DNA of 64,000 nucleotides, taken from contig CP136064.1 of the NCBI GenBank assembly GCA_032622095.1, positions 113,138,004-113,202,003 of the forward strand. Reading direction: 5' to 3'. This DNA comes from Siphonodentalium dalli. Its lineage: Eukaryota > Mollusca > Scaphopoda > Gadilida > Siphonodentaliidae. Shown here piece by piece: positions 1 through 11,704 of the stretch. How positions within the stretch are numbered: position 1 is the first letter of the stretch; the number at the start of each line of letters is the position of its first letter. The notes beneath the pieces were generated by a model, which ran no database searches, was not told where the DNA came from, and saw nothing but the letters and a program-made list of their open reading frames with translations. The position numbers and the translations under genes were made by a program.

Positions 1-983
1 AGAAGCTCAGAGCACCCGTTCTCCAATCTCAAATCACCACAAAGGCACGGCGTGGGTTAATCAAGTGATTATTTAATGAGCGTTTGTTTTTGACGCATCT
101 CTATAAAGAGCGTCTGTTTGCCATTCAACGTTATTTGCATCTGCAGAGAGATATACGGAACATACATTAAATTTAAAAAACATTTGTTTCTGACCAACCC
201 TGCGAGCACGGATGGCGCGCTTTGTTTTTACAGTATATAGTTATATACCGAAATCATCCCAGATAATCACGAATATAGCATCAGATTTCTCCCCAGATAT
301 ACCGTTATAAAGCTACTGGAATCTGCCAATCTACGGGAAATTCCAGGGAATGCCGATTGAGCTCAAACTTGCTACCCACGGGAAGTGTCATATATATGAG
401 TGTGTCCTTTATAGACTCGAACCGATTGAGCTCAAACTTGCTAAATAAGAAAATAGCCCCCAAGCCGTAAATATCAACAACAACGATATTACTAAATACA
501 CGTTTTCGGCAATGTGAGAGTTTTCGGGGAGCCGTGATGCCAACAACAACGACCCGAAGCCCTGAATGCCAACAACAGATTCAATGCAATGTTATCTATT
601 ATGCAGAGAGATTTCACGACATTACGACGGGTACGGCAGACTCAAAATATTGTGCTGACAGATTTCCCGACGGGAAGCGTTTGTTTTAAATTCAATGCAA
701 TGTTATCGTAGAGAGATTTCACGAAACAAAGAATGCGTTGTCTGTCGTTCCTAAGAAGGGGGGATTTCTACGGGTAAATTTTTCCGCCAGAAACAAAAAA
801 ATTAATTAAAACAATTTACAATTTAATTAAAACAATTTAAAAAAAAAAAAAAATAACAATAAAAAAACAATTCAGAAACAAAATATATTAAATTTAAAAA
901 ACATTAAATTCATATTCAAAAATGTCATGTTTCTGAAACAAAGCCATGGGACGAATGCCGCCAGTGGCGGGCTAACCTGCTAG
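1..983 (+). mobile_element. Helitron-like unit 1 (5' end outside the window)
   Basis: Non-autonomous unit with no coding capacity. It ends in the short hairpin CCGCC-AGT-GGCGG followed by GGCTAACCTGCTAG, the Helitron-type 3' end (hairpin, then CTRR) with a T next to it. Inside are an AT-rich tract (about 780-930) and the shared block ATGTCATGTTTCTGA. Copy 2 of this unit starts at 15883 with a TC-type 5' end, so the full unit is probably about 1.1 kb. Confidence 0.6.
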
Positions 984-2517
984 TACTATATATTTTGAGA
1001 CTTCATATATGTGTGTGTGTGTACTTCATAGAATCGAAAACGGCTGGCTCGATTGAGTTCAAACTTCCCATATAAGGGTAAAAACCCACGAACACCGTAG
1101 TTGTCGCGTTTTGGATAAGATCTGAGCACCATTTCTCCACTCCCAAAATCACCGCAAAAGGCACGGCCGGGGTTAATCGCGTTGATAGTTAAAGAGCGCT
1201 CCTATCGCATTGTAGTTGATAAAGAGCGTATATGCCTAATGTCATTCTTACGTCTGGGTCTCGGCGTGTGCGTGTAAGACTGTATGCAGACATGAGCGTG
1301 TTGTGTGACGACATTCCCAACACCTAGCAGGGACAAATATCTATTAGCCAACATCAAGGCGAGTTTTGCGACGTATTAATTCAAATGCTTTCGATCAAAC
1401 AATATTATCTGTCGCACTCATATTTCGTCATCTGTACGAATCCACTGCAATCGACCTATTTTTAGAACGCAGCACATGTCGCGTTGCCGTTGGTGATGGG
1501 GTACACGGCGGGATTAATTTAAATATGTCATGTTGGTAACAATATCTAGCCGAGAATTCCTCAGACATACAGACGAATGCGACCAGCAAATTTCAAAATT
1601 GGTCACTTGACCTCCCCATGAATATCTTCTGGGAAATGCCAGGGAACGTGTGCCCATTATAGTAGTCTAAAAGTCAAAATCACCGCAAACGCCACTTCGG
1701 GGGTTAAGGCATCAACGATATTTATATTGACCATATACGGAGTTGTTAACGACGAACGCTCTTTATTGCAATCGACATAGCTAAACGACTACCCCCATGC
1801 GTAAAATACGGATGCGGGACGAAATGCATTTATCTCGATTAAAAAGGCAGAATTGATCTAAGAGGCGTAACTCTACATTCTGGTTCACGACGGGATTAAT
1901 TGACTGTCCGCTCTTTGCGGGGGTATCATAATTTCTCTTGATTAAAAAGTCTGTTGTTCCTAGGAACGGAGAAGTTTAGGACGGGTACCATGAATTAACT
2001 CATTGAATCGGCATAGCTAAACGACTACCCCCCGTGCGTAAAATACGGATGCGGGACGAAATGCATTTATCTCGATTAAAAAGGCAGAATTGATCTAAGA
2101 GGCGTAACTCTACATTCTAGTTCACGACGGGATTAATTGACTGTCGGCTCTTTGCGGGGGTATCATAATTTCTCTTGATTAAAAAGTCTGTTGTTCCTAG
2201 GAACGGGGAAGTTTAGGACGGGTACCATGAATTAACTCATTGAAAAACAAAGAATGCGTTGTCTGTCGTTCCTAGGAAGGGGGGGGGGGATTTAATCGGG
2301 TCAATTTTTCCGCCAGAAAAAGGCACAATTAACTCATTGAAAAACAAAGAATTAAATTAAATTAAATTTTAAAAAAATTAAATAAATATTAAAAAATTCA
2401 AAAAAACATGAATTAAATTTTAACAACATTAAATTAATATTTAAAAAAAACCATAATAATAATTTTAAAAATGTCATGTTTCTGACCAACCACGCCAGTG
2501 GCGGGCTAACCTGCTAG
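984..2517 (+). mobile_element. Helitron-like unit 2
   Basis: Starts TACTATATATTTTGAGAC directly after the CTAG of the previous unit, followed by a (GT)n tract near 1011-1022, and ends with the CGCCAGTGGCG hairpin and CTAG (2514-2517). It contains an internal 236-bp tandem duplication (1771-2244). Bodies of neighbouring units share blocks such as CAAGTGATTATTTAATGAGCG in other orders, so the units are mosaics. No ORF of note. Confidence 0.65.
1771..2244 (+). repeat. 236-bp tandem duplication inside Helitron-like unit 2
   Basis: The block beginning at CATAGCTAAACGACTACC (1776) starts again at 2012 with only a few differences (for example TCTGGTTC versus TCTAGTTC). It carries AAATACGGATGCGGGACG and GTTGTTCCTAGGAACGG in both copies. 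It recurs at 17800-18273 in copy 2 of the large duplication. Confidence 0.85.
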
Positions 2518-3473
2518 TCTATACTATATATTTTGAGAACTCCGTATATATATATGTATATATGTGTGTGTGTGTGTACTTCATGGAGTCCAAAACGCGT
2601 GTACAGATTGAGCTCAAATTTCGTATGTAAGTGTAAAATACCAACGACACGCCGTGGTCGCGTTTTGGAGAAGCTCAGAGCACCCTTTATCCACTCCCAA
2701 ATCACCGCAAAGGCACGGCGGGGGTTAATCAAGTGATTATTTAATGAGCGTTTGTTTTTGACGCATCGCTATAAAGAGCGTCTGTTTCCCATTCAACGTT
2801 ATTAGCATCTGCAGAGTTATACGGGAACATTGAGTGCATTTCCTATGCGGGGAGATATCACTCCTGCAACATCATTGTTATAGTATGGGGGGGGTACTTA
2901 TAGGCATAATGCTTCTCAGAAATCCCGGTTGCAAACCAACACTCACAATTTCGTATTTACGCAAACGTTATCGCTCCAAATTTATTATGCAGAGAGAAAG
3001 TGCTTTCCTATTTTTTAGAACGCAACACATCTTTACGTCGCGTTGGTGATTCAATGCAATCTTGTCGCTCGAAATATTATGCAGAGAGATTTCACGACAT
3101 TAGTGGTACGGCAGACTCGAAATATTATGCAGAGAGACACGACGGGAAGAGTTTGTTTTCAATGCAATGTTATCGCTCGAAATATTATGCAGAGAGATTT
3201 CATGACATTACGACGGGTACGGGCAGGTTAAAAAAAAAAGAAAAAAGAAAATTAAAATTTTTTAAAAATAATATAAAAAATGTCATGTTTCTGACCAACC
3301 TCGGGTAAAATTTAAAAACAAAAAATTCAATTGAAAAACCAAAAAATTAACTCATTGAAAAACAAAAAATTAAATTAAATATTTAATTACAAAAATTAAT
3401 TAAAAAAATTAATTAAAACTTAAAAATTGTCATGTTTCTGACTATTGCCGCCAGTGGCGGGCTAACCTGCTAG
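2518..3473 (+). mobile_element. Helitron-like unit 3
   Basis: Starts TCTATACTATATATTTTGAG at the CTAG of unit 2, has a (GT)n tract near 2563-2578, and ends with the CCGCCAGTGGCGG hairpin and CTAG (3470-3473). Near 3055-3215 a short block containing CGAAATATTATGCAGAGAGA is repeated three times. Apparent ORFs here read through simple repeats and are not genes. Confidence 0.65.
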
Positions 3474-4477
3474 TACTATATATTTTGAGACTTCCGTATA
3501 TATATGTGTGTGTGTGTGTGTGAGTACTTCATGGAATCGAAAACGCGTGGACAGATTGAGCTCAAATTTCGTATATAAGTGTAAAAACCCACAGACACCG
3601 TCGGCGTCGCGTTTTGGAGAAGCTCAGAGCACCCGTTCTCCAATCTCAGTCACAAAAAACGGCACTGCGGTGGTTAATCAAGTGATAATTTAATGAGCGT
3701 TTGTTTTTGACGCATCGCTATAAAGAGCGTCTGTTTACCATTCAACGTTATTAGCATCTGCAGAGAGATATACGGGAACAATACTTTTGAGTGGTTTGCT
3801 ATGCGGGGAGATTTATTGGATGCCATAGTACTCTTACAACATCATTGTTATAGTATGTATGACACTTAGGTCAGGGCTTGGGGGAGGGTAGTGTGGATAG
3901 AGGCATAATGCTTCTCAGAAATCCCAGTTACAAACCAACACTCACAATTTCGTCTTTTGCATCAGATACCAACACCTCGACCGATCGGGACGAAACTTGG
4001 TACGTCAGTGTAGTTTGACCAGGTGGTCGTCGTTGTCGTATTGGTGAGGTGGAGCTATCGACTTGAAATTTGGTATGTGAATGTATCTTGCCCCGGCGAG
4101 CCCGTGCGACGCCCGCGCGGAGCATGCGCAGACGAGATCTCGAAACGGGTGGAGCTATCGACTTGAAATTTGGTATGTGAATGTATCTTGCCCCGGATAC
4201 GAATTTTATCGGGTCGCCGAGCCCGTGCGACGCCAGCTTCGCGCATGCGCAGACCAGATCTCGGAAACGGGTGGAGCTATCGACTTGAAATTTGGTTTTT
4301 GAATAGCCCGGACAACGTCGGGCTCAACAATTTTTCATCGGGTCAGTTCTTTCCGCCCGATGTACGGGACGGGTACCATAATTTCTCTTGATTAAAAAGG
4401 CACAATTAACTCGTTGAAAAAGCCAAAAAAATGTCATGTTAATGACCAACGCCGCCAATGGCGGGCTAACCTGCTAG
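3474..4477 (+). mobile_element. Helitron-like unit 4, with GCGCATGCGC minisatellite
   Basis: Starts TACTATATATTTTGAGAC and ends at the CCGCCAATGGCGG hairpin plus CTAG (4474-4477). At 4040-4310 it carries a roughly 120-bp tandem repeat with the blocks GGTGGAGCTATCGACTTG, GCCCCGGATACGAATTTTA and GCGCATGCGCAGA (perfect core at 4241-4250). The same repeat occurs in units ending with a different hairpin (AGCCCGAC-AAC-GTCGGGCT). Confidence 0.65.
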
Positions 4478-5335
4478 TCTACTATATATTTTGAGAACTA
4501 CGTATATATATATATGTATGTATGTGGGTACTTCATAGAATCGAAAACGACTGGTCGGATCGAGCTCAAACTTCGTATATAAAGGTAAAAACCCACGGGG
4601 ATCGTCCACGTCGCATTTTGGACAAGCTCAGAGCACCGCTTCTCCCTTCCCAGTCACAAAAAAATGACACCGTGGGGGTTAACACACCAACGCTCCTTAT
4701 ATCTTCCATATTGGGAGATGTATCCGATTAACGTTCTTTATAGTCATCGACGTATTGATCTAAAAGGCGTAACTCTACATTTTTTATTAGTTTTCGCAAT
4801 GTGATTCTTACGTCTGGGGTCTCGGCGTGTGCGTGTTTTATACAGATATGAGCGTGTTGTGTGATTCTTACGTACTCAGGGCTTCCTAGGAACGCGGGTC
4901 GGGTCAGTTTTCCGCCCTAGGTGATTTTCACCTCGAAACTGGTACCCACAAATTATATATATGCGTGTTGTGTGATTCTTACGTACTTAAGGCTTCCTAG
5001 GAACGCGGATCGGGTCAGTTTTTCCGCCCTAGGTGATTTTCACCTCGAAACTGGTACCCACAAATTATATATATGTGTGCATGTGTCCTTTATAGACTCG
5101 AACCGATTGCGCTCACACTTGCTACCTACCGGAAGTGTCATGGACGAGTTAAATTGTGACCCCAACCTGACCTTGAAAATGATCAATTCAAGGTCAAATC
5201 GGGTAAAATATTGAAAAACCAAAAATTAATTCAAAAATATAAAAAACAAATTAAATTAAAAAATTAAATTAATTACAAAAAAATAAAATTGTCATGTTTC
5301 TGACGAACGCCGCCAGTGGCGGGCTAACCTGCTAG
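4478..5335 (+). mobile_element. Helitron-like unit 5
   Basis: Starts TCTACTATATATTTTGAG and ends at CCGCCAGTGGCGG plus CTAG (5332-5335). Contains a roughly 120-bp duplicated block (around 4860-4960 and 4975-5080) with GGCTTCCTAGGAACGCGG and CCTCGAAACTGGTACCCAC in both halves, and near 5165-5195 a single copy of the TGACCTTGA / TCAAGGTCA motif pair typical of units 6 and 7. Confidence 0.65.
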
Positions 5336-5851
5336 TCTACTATATATTTTGGAAGATCTGTCTGTGTGTGTGTGTGTGTGTGTCTGACTGTTCGCGATGG
5401 ACTCGAAAACGACCAAACCGATTTCGATGAAACTTGGTATGTGGGGCTATTTTCGGCCGGGGAGTGACATGGGCCTATTAATTTGGCCGTGCGACGTGAC
5501 CTTGACCTTGAAATCGGGTCAATTCAAGGTAAAATCGCGAATTTTGATGGGATTTCCACGAAAGTTGATACATAGGGTTACTTTTGTCCACTGGGTATTT
5601 TGGACGGGTCGAGTCGTGACCCCGAGCTGACCTCGACCTTCAAAATGATCAATTCAAGGTCAAATCGGGTAAAACCGGATGGATTTCGACGGGTACTTTT
5701 GTCGGGTACTTTTGCTCGGGCAGTGTTTTGGACGGGTCAAATCGTGACCCCACCTGACCTTGACCTTCAAAATGGACAATTCAAGGTCAAATCGCGCAAT
5801 TCGCCGAAAAGCAGAGGAAACAGCCCGGACGAAGTTGGGTCCACCTTCTAG
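5336..5851 (+). mobile_element. Helitron-like unit 6 (CCCGGAC hairpin type)
   Basis: Starts TCTACTATATATTTTGG with a (GT)n tract (5362-5382). It ends with a different 3' hairpin, CCCGGAC-GAA-GTTGGG, then TCCACCTTCTAG (CTAG 5848-5851). The body is a roughly 130-bp tandem repeat in which TGACCTTGA and TCAAGGTCA occur as an inverted pair. Confidence 0.65.
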
Positions 5852-6491
5852 CCTAATATATATTTTGGGACTTCTGTCTGTTTGTTTGTTGTTTGTCTGT
5901 TAGCTATGGCCGGGAAAACTGCCAGACGGATTTTGACGAAATTTGATACCTAGGGTTACTTTTGTCCAGGGAATATTTTGGACGGGTCAAATCGTTACCC
6001 CGACTGACCTTGACCTTCAAAAAGGTCAATTCAAGGTCAAATCGGGTAAAACGGACGGATTTCGACGAAATTTGATACTCATGGGTACTTTTGTCCGGGG
6101 TGTGTTTTGGACGGATCAAATCGTGACTTCGACCTGACCTTGACCTTAAAAATTGTCAATTCAAGGTCAAATTGCGAACTTTGACGGGATTTCGACAACA
6201 TTTGATACCTAGGGTTACTTTTGTCCGAGGAGTGTTTTTGGACGGGTCAAATCGTGACCCAACCTGACCTTGACCTTCAAAATGGTCAATTCAAGGGCAA
6301 ATCGGGTAAAACCTGACGGATTTCGACGGGTACTTTTGTTGGGTACTTTTGTCCGGGGAGTGTTTTGGACGGGTCAAATCGTGACCTCGACCTGACCTTG
6401 ACCTTCAAAATGGTCAATTCAAGGTCAAATCGCGCAATTCGCCGAAACGCAGAGGGAAAACAGCCCGGACGAAGTCGTGTCCACCAGCTAG
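5852..6491 (+). mobile_element. Helitron-like unit 7 (CCCGGAC hairpin type)
   Basis: Starts CCTAATATATATTTTGGG (TC changed to CC) and ends with the CCCGGACGAAGTCGTG hairpin region and CTAG (6488-6491). The body has four units of about 125-131 bp, each with TGACCTTGACCTT and a TCAAGGTCA block (TTCAAGGGCA in one; for example 6005-6013 and 6031-6039). Opposite-strand relatives lie at 13446-14044 and 57552-57737. Confidence 0.65.
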
Positions 6492-6493
6492 TA

Positions 6494-7296
6494 TCAATAT
6501 ATTTAAGAGATACATATATTCATTCAAATTGAGGGACCTTTAATCGTCAGAGGATTGCATATCAGAATGACTCATGTATATATTATAACACGATTGAGTC
6601 TGTCCCATTCAATATAGTTTCCACAAAAAAAGTTACAATTGCCAAGAGATATGGAAATGTAGAGCAGGCTTGCTCAAAAATAGTGGTCACAGTGTGCAGT
6701 CAAATATGGTTACTTCTGATATAAAGGAAAACGCAGTCCGTAGCACATGATATTTCCGAATCATCCAATATTGACATCTGACAAGGGTATATCTGCTCGA
6801 TACAGAGGATTTCTTTCATTTTGTTTTAGAACAGACTCATCGCCTAACATAAACAACTGTGTCGGGCACAGGTAGCTGCTATACGTGCATAACATCAAAT
6901 ATATTCTTTTAAACTGAAAATGATTAGCCAGTATATAGCACCAGAACAGAGGAGCACCTGGACATATCATTAAAACATCTGTATCTTCATGAAGATATGA
7001 TAAACTAGATTGATTGATTAACTGATACATCTCTATGTAAAACACAATTGTCGTCTTTTATTTTTTCGAACTAATATGTTTATGATGTTCATGTTTCATG
7101 CTATAACGTCTGAAGTATACGCAGTTGTAAATAAATAAAGGTGAGCCACTTTTAATTAAAAGAATCATGTTTTGTGATGCCATTTGGATATACAATTTAT
7201 GATAATACGTGTAACACTTTGAGGGCAAGGGTATTCTCTATTTCCACCAAATATCCACAGAGGGTTTCACATAACTTTAACCTGGGCAACACCGGG
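6494..7296 (+). mobile_element. Second-family Helitron-like unit, 3' end interrupted
   Basis: Begins TCAATATATTTAAGAGATAC directly after unit 7 and runs to TAACCTGGGCAACACCGGG-TAAC near 7296. That is the hairpin region of a 3' end whose fuller version, in reverse at 45802-45840, finishes in CTAG. Here the hairpin runs straight into the inverted-repeat arm of the next element and the CTAG is missing. Aligns along its length, inverted, with 45802-46614. The minus-strand open frame at 6761-7045 shows no recognisable domain and I treat it as chance. Confidence 0.5.
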
Positions 7297-10222
7297 TAAC
7301 AGATTTTTGGTATTGTGCTATAATCACACGTTGTTTCTAAATAAAGCACGCTCAACGCTCAATATCACAATAAAGGTGCACCTAAAAATACCACTTCTTC
7401 TGACTGGTACAGTAGTATCATGATGTACGGATTCACCTGTTAAAACAAAAACTGTGTTTACAAGTGACTGGACAATTTCACGCTTTATTATATGTTACCA
7501 AAAAGTATGCCATTAAGATAATTTACTTTTACATGCACATAAACTTGAGTTTTAACTGTGAAACATGTAGCTTTAATCTTTTTATGTCTTAAAAGGGCAT
7601 GCGATTCATTTGTTAGGATGATCGATATTAGTATTACTAATAACTGAATAGTGATTGGTTTGCTTATCAGATATTACTAGTATCGTTTTTTATTTACAAC
7701 CATATTTATACAGTAGTTAGTGAAAGGCGAACACATCACGCGTGCACAGACGTTTCCGGATTAAATTCTATGAGGCAGATAACTTTTGTAAGCTTGATCC
7801 TCTGCAAACTGCAAAGTTTCATAAGTATCGTCTATCACTTTATGCATTGATGATTTACATTTCATCTAAACTATGATAATAACATAAGAACTAAGATGTG
7901 TTTGTCAGTTACGAATAATAGTAGTTTCGACCATTCAAAAACATATGAATCGTTATGCCTACCGGGAAATCATATTGTCACCATCACCGTGACCATGGGA
8001 ACCTGGCTAATTATATGCTAAATTAGCAAATAAAGATCAAAACAATGGTGTTGACCCATGAAAAATACCATTGGTCTGACCTTTATTAGTTACCGTCTTG
8101 ATATTAATTAAAGGGTGCTGAACCGTACAAAATACAACGGTCTGACAGTTACTGGTTACGGTCTGCCAGTTACTTTAACAGTTTTATACCGCATAACATG
8201 CTACGGCCTGACCGTATGTTTAACGGTCAAATGTTGGCAGCGATGTTGCGCGGCCTCAGACCGTTAAAGCAACGGTATTATACCGTGGAAACATGCTACG
8301 GTCTGACCGTATGTTTAACGGTAAAAAGTTGGCAGCGGCGTTGCGCGGTCTCAGACCGTTGAAACGACGGCATTTTTTTTAACAGTGTAGGTATTAAATA
8401 ATGCCTTTTTCCTGATTGACTAAACTGCCACGACGTGGTTACAATCTTGTTTGAAAATCTGAACTCTAAATTAATGGCGGGCTTCACTCCGACGAGAACT
8501 GGCATTTGAAATGTATAATGGATAACTATTGTGACGTGTTGTCATTATGCAATTTATGGGACAATTGTCGTCGCGGTTTGTGAATATTGGCCGAATCCCT
8601 CTATTCGGCCGTGGATACCCGTCGCTCCATTAACTTATGATGATTAAAAATTACAACAGCAATCTGAAACTATGGTTGCGAATTAGACGATTTGCATTCG
8701 GACAGTTCAGATAATTAAAACTGAAAACCGTGGTATTAGCTTATGGTAAGGTTGTTCGACAGTATCATATTTACAAATTCGCGTGAGGTTTTTCTAGTGA
8801 AATCACATTTAACGACGAATATGTTCGATCGAAGTGATAGCTCGAAAATAGATCTGGCATTTGAATAATGTGACTCTGTGAGAATACAGCTACAATAGCT
8901 ATATCCAGCTAACCTAACTCAATACAGCTATATATTCTACTCCCAAACCGCTTGGTTTTCGATAATTTACTAGAAACGCTAATTTGCGCACAAATACTAG
9001 GTTACTCCAATCACTTTCAAGCAAATGCAAACTGTCACTAGATCTGTGACAAAGTGTTGCGTTTTGTCGACATAACGATGTCGATTACGTGCGAAAACTC
9101 CGATAGATGTCGGTCATGGCGGTTTAATAACTGTTATCAGTGCTGGGCGGTACCGTTACCGTTAGGCGTTACCATGTTTTTATTTTTTTTCATAAACGGT
9201 AAACCTTGAAGACGGTATTACCGTGGTTATAGGTCATACCGGCCTGTTACCGTGTATATTGTGGTTTATCTTTATCGGAATACGAAGAAACTACAATGTT
9301 AGAAAAAGCTCGTCGCTTTAACGTTCTCAGACCGTGCAACATCGCTACCAGCCTTGGACCGTTAAACATACGGTCAGACTGTAGCATGTTCCACGGTACA
9401 AAGCCGTTTAAGTAACTGTCAGACCGTTGTATGTTTTACGGTTCAACACCGTTTAATTAATGTCAAGACTGTTACTAATAAAGGTCAGACCAATGGTATT
9501 TTTCATGGGTCAACATCAATTTTTTGCTCTTAATTTGCTAATTTACATATAATTAACCAGGTTCCCATGGTGACAATATTATTTCCCGGTAGGCATTACG
9601 ATGCATATGTTTTTGAATGGTCGAAACTAGTATTATTCATAACTGAAAAATACATTCATAGTCTTGATGAAATGTAAATCCTCAATACATAAAGTTATAG
9701 ACAATACTTATGAAAGTTTGCAGAGGATCAAACTTGTTATCTGCCTCGTGGAATTAATCCGGAAATAGGGCGCACACGCGTAATGTGTTCGCCTTTCACT
9801 AAGTTACTACTGTATAAATATGGCTGTAAATAGAAAACGATACTACTATATAATAGCTTATAATCCAAACCCATCATTATTCAGCTAATACTAATTTAGA
9901 CCATTCTATACCATGAATCGGCATGCCCTTTTAAGACATAAAAAGAACAAAGACAAAGCTACTTGTTTCACAGTTATAACTCAAATTTATGTACATGTAA
10001 AAGTAAAACATCTTAATGGCATACTTTTTGGTAATATGTAAGGCGTGAAATTGTCCAGTCACTTGTAAACACAGTTTCTGTTTTAACAGGTGAATCCGTA
10101 CATCATGACAATACAGTACCAGTCAGAAGAAGTGGTATTTTTAGGCGCACCTTTATTGCGATATTGAGCCCGCTTAATTTCGAAAAAGCTGTGATTATAG
10201 CACAATACCAAAAATCTGTCAC
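7297..10222. repeat. Foldback element with ACGGT-rich arms (about 2.9 kb)
   Basis: Left arm about 7297-8380, right arm about 9330-10222, loop about 950 bp. CAGATTTTTGGTATTGTGC (left) pairs with GCACAATACCAAAAATCTG (right, ending 10222); AATACCACTTCTTCTGACTG at 7388 pairs with CAGTCAGAAGAAGTGGTATT near 10122. The inner arm parts carry many copies of GACCGT and its reverse ACGGTC (8090-8370, 9320-9480). Arms differ by substitutions and small indels, so the element is not young. No transposase frame found. The minus-strand frames at 8296-8505 and 10083-10280 lie in the arms and I do not call them genes. Copy at 23326-26251. Confidence 0.7.
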
Positions 10223-10585
10223 GCTTATTATTGCGATATTTAACGCAAAATATTGCGATACTAAGCGCGCTAAATTTCACACAGACCCGATAGTGTTATA
10301 TTCATATTATATAAATACTATGCATATAGTGTAAATATAGTGTACATATAGCATTTAAAACTATAAGAATATACAAATCTAAAAAATTGTCTCTATTTAT
10401 ACAATAAACAATATAGAAGAAGCAATAATTTGATTTAAATGTCATAATTTTGAGCGTAAGATGTCGCAGTATTAAACGCAAAATATTGAGATATTAAGCG
10501 CAAAATATTGCATTAATATCACAAGCGACACGCTTATAAGCATTTCCACTTGCAATATTATTGAGATATTGGGCACGAAAATTGT
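10165..10585. repeat. Degenerate short repeat rich in ATATTGCG / GCGCAAAATATTG
   Basis: ATATTGCGATAT, TATTAAGCGC and GCAAAATATTG recur many times (10165-10290, then 10450-10585) around a plain AT-rich middle part. It overlaps the right end of the ACGGT foldback and extends past it. No coding or RNA feature seen. Copy at 26194-26614. Confidence 0.55.
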
Positions 10586-11704
10586 ACCTGTATCCTCTTG
10601 TGTCAGTAAATGTGCCAGTGTTTTGATAGTCACAGCACTGCTATTTCAACATCAGCACTGAGTCGAATTATTTCAGATTCAGTCATACTGTATGGAGTCA
10701 TTGTCGTATATAATTTGGTTGCCGATAACTATAAACTTTGAATCACGAATTTTTTTAATTTAGACAATTCCATGGGCACATACAATAACGGAAAAAAACG
10801 GAAAACTGATGAAATGGTATGGGACCGTCGGATTATGACGGTCCGAAACTGTCAAACCGACAGTATGTTCTAACAATGTACTAGGTTTCTTTACACCATA
10901 TTTTATTGCAAACAGGCAGAGAGTAAGAATTATGAGATACGAGGGGGTTGTTTTTGTTGTAAATTGGGCTGGAGTAGCTCCTAGACTAAGTATTGCGGCT
11001 TTGGTTGATCAGTTCGCCCGCGAGTAAATTGCAGCACTTACGTGTCCATGCACACTCTGATCAAATAACTAGTCTGTTTCAATAAGTGGCATTACTGTGC
11101 AAGTTCGTGCTACGCCCTTTATGTGGTTTGATCCATGTTATCATTTATTGAAAATAAATTATATTGCAATTTATGCTTGCATCATTCTGCGCTATGTTTA
11201 ATCTACTGATCACGTGGGTTGTGGGGTGGGACAGCTCATTGTTTCCCGGGGTTTTATCGAGTGGGAATGATTGATCACATTCATATAAACGTGGATTTAA
11301 ATGTATGATTTATAATAATTCAATCAGGAAGTGAATATTAGTTAGAACTATAAGATAAATACTTTGACAGTAATACACCTTAATTCCCATCATTTATTAA
11401 AATCATAATTCTATGCCACACGCAGCGGAACATTCCAATATCCAACGTCACAGCACGTGCTCTGGGGGTTATTTTAAAACTTTTGGATGTATATCCGACT
11501 TCGCTGAATGATGCTAGCATAAGTCGCGATTATTACATGTTTTTCGAGTTCAGCGTACATGTCCTGAATCCATGAATTTAGACAAATGATACATTGTCAC
11601 TGATTAGTAATCCATAATTTTATTAAAAAAGGAGCATTGTGTGTGTTTTTCCTTATTTAATTTAAGCTGTATAGCTATTCGATTTCCTCCAAAACAACAG
11701 TTAA
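10586..11704. other. No recognised feature
   Basis: A+T-rich sequence without open frames of note, terminal repeats or tandem structure that I can see. Copy at 26615-27733. Confidence 0.4.

Noticed and set aside
2533-2736. Small frames containing Val-Cys or Thr-His runs in the Helitron-like units
   Set aside because: They read through (GT)n tracts and repeat in every unit; no conserved protein.
6761-7045. 94-codon minus-strand frame present in both large copies
   Set aside because: No known domain, and the inverted relative at 45802-46614 does not keep the frame.
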